NCBI GenBank assembly: GCA_021604885.1
Contig: BQJV01000036.1
Location: 1-13,261 of the forward strand
Source of the DNA: Acidimicrobiales bacterium
GTDB lineage: Bacteria > Actinomycetota > Acidimicrobiia > Acidimicrobiales > Aldehydirespiratoraceae
Reading direction: 5' to 3'
DNA length: 13,261 nucleotides
The notes beneath the pieces were generated by a model. The model had not been told where the DNA came from. It saw only the letters and a list, made by a program, of their open reading frames with translations, and did no database searches. The translations under genes were made by a program, and so were the position numbers. Positions 6,394-12,286 of this stretch are shown one piece after another (the first letter of the stretch is position 1; each line of letters begins with the position of its first letter).

Positions 6394-7575
6394 GTGTCCG
6401 ACACCGTCATTCTCACCGGCGCTCGCACCCCGATCGGCCGGTTCAACGGCGGCCTCGCCGGGTTCAGCGGAACGGCCCTCGGTGGCCTCGCGATCACCGA
6501 GGCGTTGTCCCGGGCCGGCCTCACCGGCGACCGCGTCGACTACGTCTACATGGGCCAGGTCGTGATGGCCGGCGCCGGCCAGGTCCCGGCTCGCCAGGCG
6601 GCGTTCGCCGGCGGGATCCCGATGACCGTGCCGTCGACCGGGCTCAACAAGGCGTGCCCGTCGGGCCTGAACGCGATCCAGCAGGCGCACCGCCTGATCG
6701 CGCTCGGCGAAGCCGAGGTCGTCGTCGCCGGCGGCATGGAGTCCATGACCCGAGCGCCGTACCTGCTCCTCGACGGGCGGACGGGCTACGGCTACGGCAA
6801 CGCCACGCTGCCCGACGCGCTCACCCACGACGGCCTGTGGTGCTCGTTCGAGTCGGAGCTCATGGGCGCCGGTACAGAGCGCCACGCCGCGGCCGCCGGC
6901 ATCAGCCGTGAGGACATGGACCGGATCTCGGCGCTGTCGCACGATCGCGCGGCGCGGGCCCAGAAGGACGGCCTGTTCGAGGACGAGATCATCCCGGTGG
7001 AGATTCCCCAACGTAAGGGCGACCCGATCGTCCTCGCCGACGACGAGGGCATCCGCGTGGGCACCACGGCCGAATCACTGGGCGGGCTGCGAGCGGCGTT
7101 TGCCGAGGGCGGCAACGTCACCGCCGGCAACGCGTCGCAACTCTCGGACGGCGGCGCCGCCGTGGTCGTGACCACGAAGGCCATAGCCGAGAAGCTCGGC
7201 GTGGAGCCCCTCGCCGAGATCGTCGACTATGCCGAGGTCGCCGGACCCGACACCTCGCTGCTGACCCAACCGAGCCGTTCGACCCGCAAAGCGCTCGATC
7301 GGGCCGGAATGCAGCTCAGTGACGTCGACCTCTTCGAGTTCAACGAGGCGTTCGCCGCCGTCTCCATCGCGTCGATGGCCGAACTCGGCCTGCCCGAGGA
7401 CGTGGTCAACGTCAACGGCGGCGCCATCGCCCTCGGCCATCCGATCGGCATGAGCGGAACCCGCCTGGCGATCACGCTCGCGTACGAGCTGAAGCGTCGG
7501 GGCGGCGGCGTGGGGGCAGCCGCCCTGTGCGGCGGCGGCGGCCAGGGCGACGCCATGCTCCTCAAGGTCACGTGA
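6394..7575 (+). CDS. Acetyl-CoA C-acetyltransferase (thiolase)
   Basis: This 393-aa cytoplasmic enzyme is predicted to condense or thiolytically split acetoacetyl-CoA or 3-ketoacyl-CoA, the last step of beta-oxidation or the first of acetoacetyl-CoA synthesis. Length and catalytic residues fit the family: nucleophile Cys88 in NKACPSGLNAI, NEAFA in the C-terminal half, His349 in GGAIALGHPIGMSG and Cys379 in ALCGGGGQG. The ACPSG version of the first motif, with Pro after the Cys where Gly or Leu is usual, is a mild oddity. The start is GTG 6394 with CAGGAG (6382-6387) 6 bases ahead. TACCAT at 6360-6365 is a possible -10 box. It leads a three-gene run: 10 bp to the EthD-like gene, which then overlaps the DUF3152 gene. 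The acyl chain length it prefers is not readable. Confidence 0.94.
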   Translation: MSDTVILTGARTPIGRFNGGLAGFSGTALGGLAITEALSRAGLTGDRVDYVYMGQVVMAGAGQVPARQAAFAGGIPMTVPSTGLNKACPSGLNAIQQAHRLIALGEAEVVVAGGMESMTRAPYLLLDGRTGYGYGNATLPDALTHDGLWCSFESELMGAGTERHAAAAGISREDMDRISALSHDRAARAQKDGLFEDEIIPVEIPQRKGDPIVLADDEGIRVGTTAESLGGLRAAFAEGGNVTAGNASQLSDGGAAVVVTTKAIAEKLGVEPLAEIVDYAEVAGPDTSLLTQPSRSTRKALDRAGMQLSDVDLFEFNEAFAAVSIASMAELGLPEDVVNVNGGAIALGHPIGMSGTRLAITLAYELKRRGGGVGAAALCGGGGQGDAMLLKVT

Positions 7576-7585
7576 GCGTCGGTCG

Positions 7586-8188
7586 GTGCACCGGCTCCAT
7601 CTCCTCGACACGCTGACCATCGTCGCCACCAAGCCGGTGGGGGCACCGCAAGCCGACTGGGAAGCCGCCACGGCGGCCGCGCTCGACGCCGTCGACGGCG
7701 GCGTGTTCCGGATCGATCCGCCCGCCCCGGTCGGGCGGCCCGGCGCGGGTCACAGCCATGTGATCGTCAGCGTCGACGAGCCGCCGCGGGCCGTGGGTTT
7801 CGAGACCGCCCAGGCGGACATCCGCACCGACCGGTGGGTCCGCCACGGCGCCACCCTCACACCGGAGCCCGACGCGGACGTCACCGCCCTCATCGCCGCC
7901 GAGGTCCTGTCGACTGACGCGGCCCGGCTCGCGGAGTGGGACGAATGGTACGACCGCGTCCACCTGCCCGACATGATGTCGTGCGGCGCCTTCGTCGGAG
8001 GCACGCGATGGCGACGGGCGGATCCTCGGCCCGGCACCGCCGACAATCTGACGGTCTACGAGATCGCGGGGACAGCCGTGGGCGAGGCGATCGAGATGTC
8101 CGCCGCGATCATGCCGGGGCTCATCGCCGCCGGTCGCAAGCACGAGTGCCATGCCGGCGGGCTCACCATGGCGCTCAGCCGGGTGTGA
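7586..8188 (+). CDS. EthD-like dimeric alpha/beta barrel protein
   Basis: This 200-aa soluble protein has two halves of ferredoxin-like pattern. The second is the clearer one: AEWDEWYDRVHLPDMMSCGA (116-135) matches the helix of dimeric alpha/beta barrel proteins of the EthD/stress-responsive type, in which 'W-Y-x-x-x-H-x-P' is the hallmark. It continues into a strand (FVGGTRWRR) and NLTVYEIAG. In known relatives the cleft degrades, isomerises or binds small aromatic or polyketide-like compounds, or has no known activity. The start GTG 7586 lies 10 bases after the thiolase stop and lacks a clear SD, so it is probably coupled to thiolase translation. Its own TGA overlaps the next gene's GTG (GTGA). 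Co-transcription with thiolase suggests a role in an acyl-CoA or ring-fission pathway; that is inference. Confidence 0.78.
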   Translation: MHRLHLLDTLTIVATKPVGAPQADWEAATAAALDAVDGGVFRIDPPAPVGRPGAGHSHVIVSVDEPPRAVGFETAQADIRTDRWVRHGATLTPEPDADVTALIAAEVLSTDAARLAEWDEWYDRVHLPDMMSCGAFVGGTRWRRADPRPGTADNLTVYEIAGTAVGEAIEMSAAIMPGLIAAGRKHECHAGGLTMALSRV

Positions 8189-8868
8189 GGCAGCTGCTGA
8201 TCGCCGTCGCCCTCGTCGCGGCGGCGTGCGCCGGGGCGGACGCGCCGCCGGCCGAACCGACGACGACCACGAGCACCACGACGACCACCACCAGGACTCC
8301 GCCCACGTCGACGTCCGCCCCGGCGACATCGACCACCTCGACGACGACCACGACCACTACCACGACGACGCTCGCAGCGCCGGCCCTGTTCCACGAGGGC
8401 ACGCCGATGGTGCGGTTCTCCGTCGAGGTCGGCGAGGGCGTCGACGACCTGACCCGCGACGAGCTCGCCCGCTTCGTGGTCGACACCCTCGGCGACGGGC
8501 GCAGCTGGATCGGCCGTGGGGCCGGCTTCGAACTCGTGGACGAAGGCGGCGAGTTCACGATCATCGTCGCCCTCCCCGACGACGTCGACCGGATGTGCGC
8601 CCCGCTCCAGACGAACGGCCGGTTCTCCTGTGCCCGCAACGGCTGGATCGCGATCAACTCGCTGCGCTGGTTCGGGGCGACCGACGACTGGCCGGGGGAC
8701 CTCGAGACCTACCGGCGCTATCTCGTCAATCACGAGGTCGGCCACTACATCGTGGGCGCAGGTCACGACGCCTGCCCGGGTGCCGGCCAGCCGGCCCCGA
8801 TCATGATGCAGCAGACCAAGGGACTCGACGGCTGCGTGCCCAACGGGTGGGTGCTCACCGACAGCTGA
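8185..8868 (+). CDS. DUF3152 lipoprotein, putative zinc metallopeptidase-like
   Basis: This 227-aa protein has a short lipoprotein signal (MRQLLIAVALVAAAC, lipid Cys15) and a Thr-rich linker (about 25-63). A DUF3152 domain follows (about 75-224), recognised by FSCARNGWIAINSLRW, NHEVGHYIVGAGHDACPG, and the end pattern PIMMQQTKGLDGCVPNGW. HEVGH (His183, Glu184, His187) and His194 look like a zinc site of the metzincin kind, but the third His comes one residue later than in HExxHxxGxxH. Cys138, 149, 197 and 217 could form two disulfides outside the cell. Proteolytic activity is not established for the family as far as I know. The GTG at 8185 overlaps the upstream TGA by three bases, so it is translated together with the EthD-like gene. 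Surface location next to cytoplasmic acyl-CoA genes is unexplained. Confidence 0.85.
   Translation: MRQLLIAVALVAAACAGADAPPAEPTTTTSTTTTTTRTPPTSTSAPATSTTSTTTTTTTTTTLAAPALFHEGTPMVRFSVEVGEGVDDLTRDELARFVVDTLGDGRSWIGRGAGFELVDEGGEFTIIVALPDDVDRMCAPLQTNGRFSCARNGWIAINSLRWFGATDDWPGDLETYRRYLVNHEVGHYIVGAGHDACPGAGQPAPIMMQQTKGLDGCVPNGWVLTDS
8257..8370 (+). repeat. ACC/ACG-rich Thr-coding low-complexity tract
   Basis: Runs of Thr codons (mainly ACG and ACC, mixed with AGC, TCG and CCC) encode the linker of the DUF3152 lipoprotein, residues 25-62. It is a simple-sequence region of the sort that can change length by slippage. A Thr/Ser linker is common in exported actinobacterial proteins and may be glycosylated. 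Confidence 0.55.
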
Positions 8869-8926
8869 CGGGTCATGATCCGTGCGATCGGCCCGAGTAG
8901 CCGTTTGCGCCCGCCCGTGGCACGCT

Positions 8927-8936
8927 AACGATCGTT
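8927..8936. promoter_or_regulatory. Perfect palindrome AACGATCGTT, candidate TetR-type operator
   Basis: A perfect 10-bp palindrome sits 58 bases upstream of the SDR start, in the 126-bp gap 8869-8994. AACG...CGTT half-sites are common among TetR-family operators, and such regulators often control acyl-CoA genes. A TAACGAT -10-like sequence overlaps it, so binding would block transcription. Also in this gap is a small stem (TCCGGC 8949-8954 with GCCGGA 8959-8964, GAGC loop) in the presumed leader. No regulator gene is present in the window. Confidence 0.35.
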
Positions 8937-8994
8937 CACTTGTCACGTTCCGGCGAGCGCCGGACAGCGATCACGCCCCAGGAGGGGTTTTCAC

Positions 8995-9930
8995 ATGAGC
9001 AAGCTTCTCGAGGGCAAGGTCGCCCTGATCACCGGCGCCGGCCGCGGCATCGGCCGCGAACACGCCCTGATGATGGCCGAGCACGGCGCGTCCGTGGTCG
9101 TCAACGACCTCGGCGGCGACATCCACGGCGAGGGCGGCGACGCCACCCCGGCCCAGGAGGTCGTGGCGGAGATCGAGGCGATGGGCGGCAAGGCCGTCGT
9201 CAACGGCGGCAACGTCGCCAAGTTCGCCGAGGCCAAGGCCATGATCGACCAGGCCGTCGACGCCTTCGGCGACATCAACATCGTCGTGAACAACGCCGGC
9301 ATCCTGCGGGACCGCATGCTCTTCTCGATGACCGAGGAAGACTGGGACGCCATCATGGCGGTCCACCTCAAGGGCACGTTCGGCCCCGCCCACCACGCGT
9401 CGGTGCACTGGCGGGCCAAGGCTAAGGCCGGCGAGGACGTCTACGGGCGCATCATCAACACGGCGTCGCCCTCCGGCATCTACGGCAACGTCGGCCAGAC
9501 CAACTACGGCGCCGCCAAGGCCGGCATCGCCGCCTTCTCGATGATCGCCGCGCAGGAGCTCGTCAAGTACGGCGTCACCGTGAACTGCCTGGCGCCGACC
9601 GCCGTCTCGCGCCTCACCATCCCGCTCATGGGCGGCGAGGAGAACCTGTCCGACGAGGTCATGGAAGCCATGTCGCCGCGCTGGATCTCGGTGGTCACCA
9701 CCTGGCTCGCGTCGCCCGAGGCCGCCAACGTGACCGGGCGCGTGTTCGACGTCCGTGGTCCGAAGCTCGGCATCGCGGAGGGCTGGCACCTCGGCCCCGT
9801 CGAGACCCAGACCGACGACCCCCAGGACATGGGACCCGTCATGGAGAAGCTGATGAAGGCCGCTCGCCTGAACGCCAACATGAATGGCACCGACCACGAG
9901 GGCCCGGGCTTCCCCAGCCAGAGCATCTGA
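8995..9930 (+). CDS. Short-chain dehydrogenase, MFE-2/17beta-HSD4-like
   Basis: This 311-aa NAD(P)-dependent oxidoreductase has the classical SDR cofactor motif TGAGRGIG (13-20), NNAG (99-102) and the active-site set Ser158, Tyr171 and Lys175 (YGAAK). VVVNDLGGDIHGEGGD (34-49) and VHLKGTF (123-129, with His where most SDRs have the helix-4 Asn) are features of the (3R)-hydroxyacyl-CoA dehydrogenase domain of peroxisomal multifunctional enzyme type 2 and its stand-alone bacterial relatives. A 3-hydroxyacyl-CoA or steroid-side-chain substrate is therefore plausible, but not proven. The C-terminal 60 residues extend past the usual SDR core. ATG 8995 has a strong SD, CAGGAGGGG (8980-8988), 6 bases upstream. 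It is a single-gene unit with an operator-like palindrome before it and a terminator after it. Confidence 0.9.
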   Translation: MSKLLEGKVALITGAGRGIGREHALMMAEHGASVVVNDLGGDIHGEGGDATPAQEVVAEIEAMGGKAVVNGGNVAKFAEAKAMIDQAVDAFGDINIVVNNAGILRDRMLFSMTEEDWDAIMAVHLKGTFGPAHHASVHWRAKAKAGEDVYGRIINTASPSGIYGNVGQTNYGAAKAGIAAFSMIAAQELVKYGVTVNCLAPTAVSRLTIPLMGGEENLSDEVMEAMSPRWISVVTTWLASPEAANVTGRVFDVRGPKLGIAEGWHLGPVETQTDDPQDMGPVMEKLMKAARLNANMNGTDHEGPGFPSQSI

Positions 9931-9942
9931 GTCCGACGAGAG

Positions 9943-9985
9943 ACGCCCGGTCCCCTGGGGGGGGCCGGGCGTTTCCGCGTTTTCG
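9943..9985. terminator. Terminator between convergent SDR and msrA genes
   Basis: ACGCCCGG (9943-9950) pairs with CCGGGCGT (9965-9972), extended by CCCC against GGGG inside the loop arms. T-rich sequence follows on the plus strand (GTTTCCGCGTTTTC). It starts 12 bases after the SDR stop and ends before the msrA stop at 9997. It probably ends SDR transcription and may work weakly the other way. Confidence 0.68.
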
Positions 9986-9996
9986 GGTGGGTGTGC

Positions 9997-10644
9997 TCAG
10001 CCCGTGGGCTCGAGGTCGTAGCGCACCTGACAGACACCGTGGTTGCAGTAGCCACCGGGGTTCCGGTGGAGATACTGCTGGTGGTACTCCTCGGCGAAGT
10101 AGAAGGTCGGCGCGTCGACGACGGTCGTCTCGATCTCGCCGAAGCCCGCGCCCTTGAGCGCTCCCTGGTACCTGGCCTTGCTCGCTTCGGCCGCGGCGCG
10201 CTGGTCCTCGTCGTAGACGTAGATCTCGCTGCGGTACTGCGTGCCGATGTCGTTGCCCTGGCGCATGAACTGGGTCGGATCATGGACCTCCCAGAACACC
10301 TTGAGCAGCTCGTCGTAGGAGACGACCTCGGGGTCGTAGACGACGAGCACGACCTCGTTGTGACCCGTGCGCCCGGAGCACACCTCCTCGTAGAACGGGT
10401 TGGGTGTGTGACCGCCGGCGTAGCCGACGGCGGTCGTGTGCACGCCCTCGAGCTGCCAGTAGAAGCGTTCGGCTCCCCAGAAGCAGCCGAGGCCGAACAC
10501 GGCCGTCTTCATCCCGTCGGGGTACGGACCGACGAGCGGCGTCCCGAGCACGAGATGGGCATCCTGGACGGGCAACGGATCCGGCCGACCCGGGAGCGAG
10601 TCCTCGGGGGCGGGCATCTGCTGCTTGTCACGTCCGAACAACAT
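9997..10644 (-). CDS. msrA: Peptide-methionine (S)-S-oxide reductase MsrA
   Basis: This 215-aa cytoplasmic enzyme reduces the S epimer of methionine sulfoxide in proteins. The catalytic Cys54 lies in GLGCFWGAER. Further family marks are GYAGG, YEEVCSGRTGHNEVV, VFWEVHDPTQ, GNDIGTQYRS and YFAEEYHQQY. Two C-terminal cysteines (200 and 205, in GYCNHGVC) serve as recycling cysteines in the known mechanism with thioredoxin or a similar thiol system. The N-terminal 45 residues are a longer-than-minimal lead with PEDSLPGRPDPLP, as in E. coli-type long MsrA. The frame allows an ATG at 10665, but ATG 10644 has AAGGAG 6 bases upstream and is preferred. No msrB is adjacent. It diverges from the LADTG-protein gene across a 198-bp gap (10645-10842). 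Confidence 0.95.
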   Translation of the reverse strand: MLFGRDKQQMPAPEDSLPGRPDPLPVQDAHLVLGTPLVGPYPDGMKTAVFGLGCFWGAERFYWQLEGVHTTAVGYAGGHTPNPFYEEVCSGRTGHNEVVLVVYDPEVVSYDELLKVFWEVHDPTQFMRQGNDIGTQYRSEIYVYDEDQRAAAEASKARYQGALKGAGFGEIETTVVDAPTFYFAEEYHQQYLHRNPGGYCNHGVCQVRYDLEPTG

Positions 10645-10723
10645 GGTGACTCCTTGGTGCGACATGATCGTCGCGTCAACCGGTCGGAATGGACCTTACG
10701 CTGACTCAACGCCGACCACAGCC

Positions 10724-10739
10724 CGTTCGTTCCCGAACG
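10724..10739. promoter_or_regulatory. Inverted repeat CGTTCG-N4-CGAACG in divergent region
   Basis: A perfect 6-bp inverted repeat with a TTCC spacer lies between msrA and the LADTG-protein gene, just upstream of that gene's -35 box. It could be a regulator site acting on either side. It is not an actinobacterial SOS box, which has GAAC-N4-GTTC in the opposite order. Confidence 0.28.
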
Positions 10740-10745
10740 CATAAC

Positions 10746-10774
10746 GTGACAATGCGTCCCCGTATTGCTACTCT
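10746..10774 (+). promoter_or_regulatory. Sigma-70-type promoter for the LADTG-protein gene
   Basis: GTGACA (10746-10751) and TACTCT (10769-10774) are separated by exactly 17 bases, making this the best housekeeping-type promoter I see in the window. The start of transcription would be near 10781, leaving a leader of about 60 bases. That leader contains a small stem (CCCAC 10785-10789 with GTGGG 10798-10802) and the SD of the gene. Confidence 0.55.
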
Positions 10775-10842
10775 GCGTGGTGTTCCCACACAGGCGAGTG
10801 GGAGGATGCTCCGCACATGCGGACCTGCGTTGGAGGTTGAGA

Positions 10843-11400
10843 ATGCGGCGAGTCCTTGCGACCGTGACGATTGTGGCAATCGGTGTCCTCACCGTGGGCG
10901 CCGGTATGGCGTTGGCGGCGGAGCTCGACATCGTGCCCGCGGAACCCGAGGTCGGTCTGGCCGAACTCACCATCGACGTGTCCGACTTCGCGCCGGACAC
11001 GGCGATCTACGCGATTCCCTGTCAGACACCAGCCGAAGGTGAGGAGCTCGATCTCGGCACCTCGGCGTGCGACATCGCTGCGGTCGAAGTGGCGGTCACC
11101 GATGGCGACGGCAAGGCGACCTTCGTCGTCAACTGGGACATCCCGGACGACGGCATCACGGTGTACGTCGGTGACGAGGCGCGTGACCACGAGGCGACGC
11201 ATGTGCTGACCCCGAGCGTGCCCGACGACGAGTCGACCGATCCGGACGTCGAGGTCCTCGGGACCAACGTCGTCCAGGAGGAAGACCTCGCCGACACCGG
11301 CCCCCGTGAGGTGATGCTCGCGGCGATGATCGGCACACTGCTCATCGGCGTCGGCATGGCGCTGCGCGGCGCCGAGCGCTGGCAGACCGTCAAGGCCTGA
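10843..11400 (+). CDS. Secreted surface protein with C-terminal LADTG anchor
   Basis: This 185-aa exported protein has a signal peptide (1-26, ending GMALAA) and an acidic beta-rich domain (about 28-125). A 20-residue acidic linker leads to a C-terminal sorting-type end: LADTG (149-153), a hydrophobic helix (157-175) and a basic finish (RGAERWQTVKA). LAxTG followed by helix and positive charge is the layout of sortase substrates. The domain pattern (GLAELTIDVSDFAPDTAIYA, two cysteines at 60 and 76, CD, then GDGKATFVV) resembles the neocarzinostatin/Ig-like fold; this is a pattern guess. ATG 10843 has GGAGG 6 bases upstream and follows a good promoter. No sortase gene is in the window. It may simply be held by its C-terminal helix if LADTG is not cut. 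Confidence 0.75.
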   Translation: MRRVLATVTIVAIGVLTVGAGMALAAELDIVPAEPEVGLAELTIDVSDFAPDTAIYAIPCQTPAEGEELDLGTSACDIAAVEVAVTDGDGKATFVVNWDIPDDGITVYVGDEARDHEATHVLTPSVPDDESTDPDVEVLGTNVVQEEDLADTGPREVMLAAMIGTLLIGVGMALRGAERWQTVKA

Positions 11401-11429
11401 CCGACTTCACCGGCGCCGCCCCGCGCCAC

Positions 11430-11435
11430 TAACTT
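11430..11435 (+). promoter_or_regulatory. Candidate -10 box (TAACTT) for the hotdog gene
   Basis: TAACTT matches TAnnnT and ends 8 bases before GTG 11444, with no Shine-Dalgarno between. TTCACC at 11406-11411, 18 bases upstream, is a partial -35 match. The box lies only 30 bases after the preceding stop, so the gene may have its own leaderless transcript. Confidence 0.4.
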
Positions 11436-11443
11436 GCGTCGCC

Positions 11444-12220
11444 GTGACGGACATCCCGACCGGCCCGCGTTCACTTCCCTCCCAGATGGGCGCGCACATG
11501 CGGCTCGTGGACGGCGTGCCGGAGTGCTGGCTCGAGGTCACCCCCGAACGCAGCCATCGGGAAATGGCCCTCGGCGCCTGTCTCGTGATGCTCGCGGACG
11601 TCGGTGCCGGCTACGCGGCCGAGATCGCATCCGAGGACGACTGGAGCTTCACCGTCGACATCGGTGTCCGACGCACGCCGTGTGAGGCCACCGAGTTCCG
11701 GGGCCGCCCCGTCGTGCAGCGCGCCGGCCGGACGGTCTCGATCGACCTCCCGCTCGTCGACGACACCGGAGCGGCCACGGCGACTGCCGTCTCGACGTTC
11801 ATCCGCCTGCCCCGCCGGCCCCAGGACCCACCCCGCCCCGACTTCCCGATCGACTCGATGTCGTGGGCCGCCGCGCCCGAGGCGCCGCTCGCCGAGCTGT
11901 TGGGCGCCGAGGCGACCGACCGCGGCTTGTCCGTGGAGCTCGGCCCCCAGCTCCTCAACCCGGCCGGCATCCTCCAGGGCGGCGTGTCCGCCCTCCTCGC
12001 CGAACTCGCGGCGCTCCGTGTGCTCGAGGCCACGTCCGGACCGCTCGTGACCACGAGCTTCGACGTCCGCTACGTCACGATGGGCCGCGTCGGTCCGTTC
12101 GAAGCCGTCGTCGACCCGATCGGCCCCCATGCCGCCGCCGTGAAGGTCCTCGACCGCGGCGCCGACGCCGCCGTCGTCACCCACAACCTCCTCTCCTTCA
12201 CCGCAACATCTGGTGTCTGA
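11444..12220 (+). CDS. Double-hotdog thioesterase-like protein
   Basis: This 258-aa cytoplasmic protein is made of two hotdog-like halves. The second (about 148-253) has the PaaI/acyl-CoA thioesterase-like helix NPAGILQGGVSALLAELAAL (172-191) and strands ending in SFDVRYVTMG and AVVTHNLLSFTA. The first (about 14-121) has a weaker helix, GACLVMLADVGAGYAAE (44-60), and strands TVDIGVRRTP and AVSTFIRLPR. Two-hotdog proteins include acyl-CoA thioesterases and hydratases. The QGG motif, with Gln replacing the more usual His, leaves the exact chemistry open. GTG 11444 has no SD but a -10-like TAACTT upstream. The last five codons and the TGA (12203-12220) lie in a repeated palindromic element, so the native C-terminus may have been different. 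Confidence 0.8.
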   Translation: MTDIPTGPRSLPSQMGAHMRLVDGVPECWLEVTPERSHREMALGACLVMLADVGAGYAAEIASEDDWSFTVDIGVRRTPCEATEFRGRPVVQRAGRTVSIDLPLVDDTGAATATAVSTFIRLPRRPQDPPRPDFPIDSMSWAAAPEAPLAELLGAEATDRGLSVELGPQLLNPAGILQGGVSALLAELAALRVLEATSGPLVTTSFDVRYVTMGRVGPFEAVVDPIGPHAAAVKVLDRGADAAVVTHNLLSFTATSGV

Positions 12221-12271
12221 CACCCGCAACATCTGCGCTTCAACTGGGGTCTGACCCCCGCTACATCTGCG
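12202..12271. repeat. Cluster of REP-like palindromic units
   Basis: Three copies of an 11-13-base motif, CGCAACATCTG(CG), lie at 12202-12212, 12225-12237 and 12259-12271 (CGCTACATCTGCG). They alternate with two short palindromes, GGTGTCTGACACC (12212-12224) and GGGGTCTGACCCC (12246-12258). Each palindrome is a 5-bp stem with a CTG loop (CAG on the other strand), and the two differ by matched changes in both arms, so the pairing is kept. This is the build of REP-type extragenic elements, which are often mobilised by RAYT (IS200-like) transposases encoded elsewhere in the genome. The cluster lies between convergent genes, where it could also stop transcription. A further small stem (CTGAT 12277-12281 with ATCAG 12286-12290) covers the stop of the GH3 gene. 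Confidence 0.62.
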
Positions 12272-12286
12272 TCAGGCTGATGCGAA

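Noticed and set aside
6322..6394. Riboswitch before the thiolase
   Set aside because: The only strong structure is the terminator hairpin at 6308-6341, upstream of the probable -10 box; the remaining leader is about 20 bases.
5731..7011. A 426-codon minus-strand frame antisense to the PH-like and thiolase genes
   Set aside because: Its composition is typical of antisense GC-rich frames, and the thiolase in the other strand has all catalytic residues in place.
8056..8946. A 296-codon minus-strand frame antisense to the DUF3152 gene
   Set aside because: The Gly/Arg repeats in it are only the reverse reading of the Thr-codon tract.
456..9930. A complete polyhydroxybutyrate or butyrate pathway locus
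   Set aside because: Only a thiolase, a hydroxyacyl-CoA dehydrogenase and an SDR are present, in separate units. No PHA synthase, phasin, crotonase or acyl-CoA dehydrogenase gene is visible.
10724..10739. SOS (LexA) box
   Set aside because: The half-sites are in the order GTTC...GAAC, the reverse of the actinobacterial GAAC-N4-GTTC box.
12202..12271. CRISPR array in the repeated segment
   Set aside because: The repeats are only 11-13 bases, spaced unevenly by palindromes that are themselves repeated, with no unique spacers and no cas genes.
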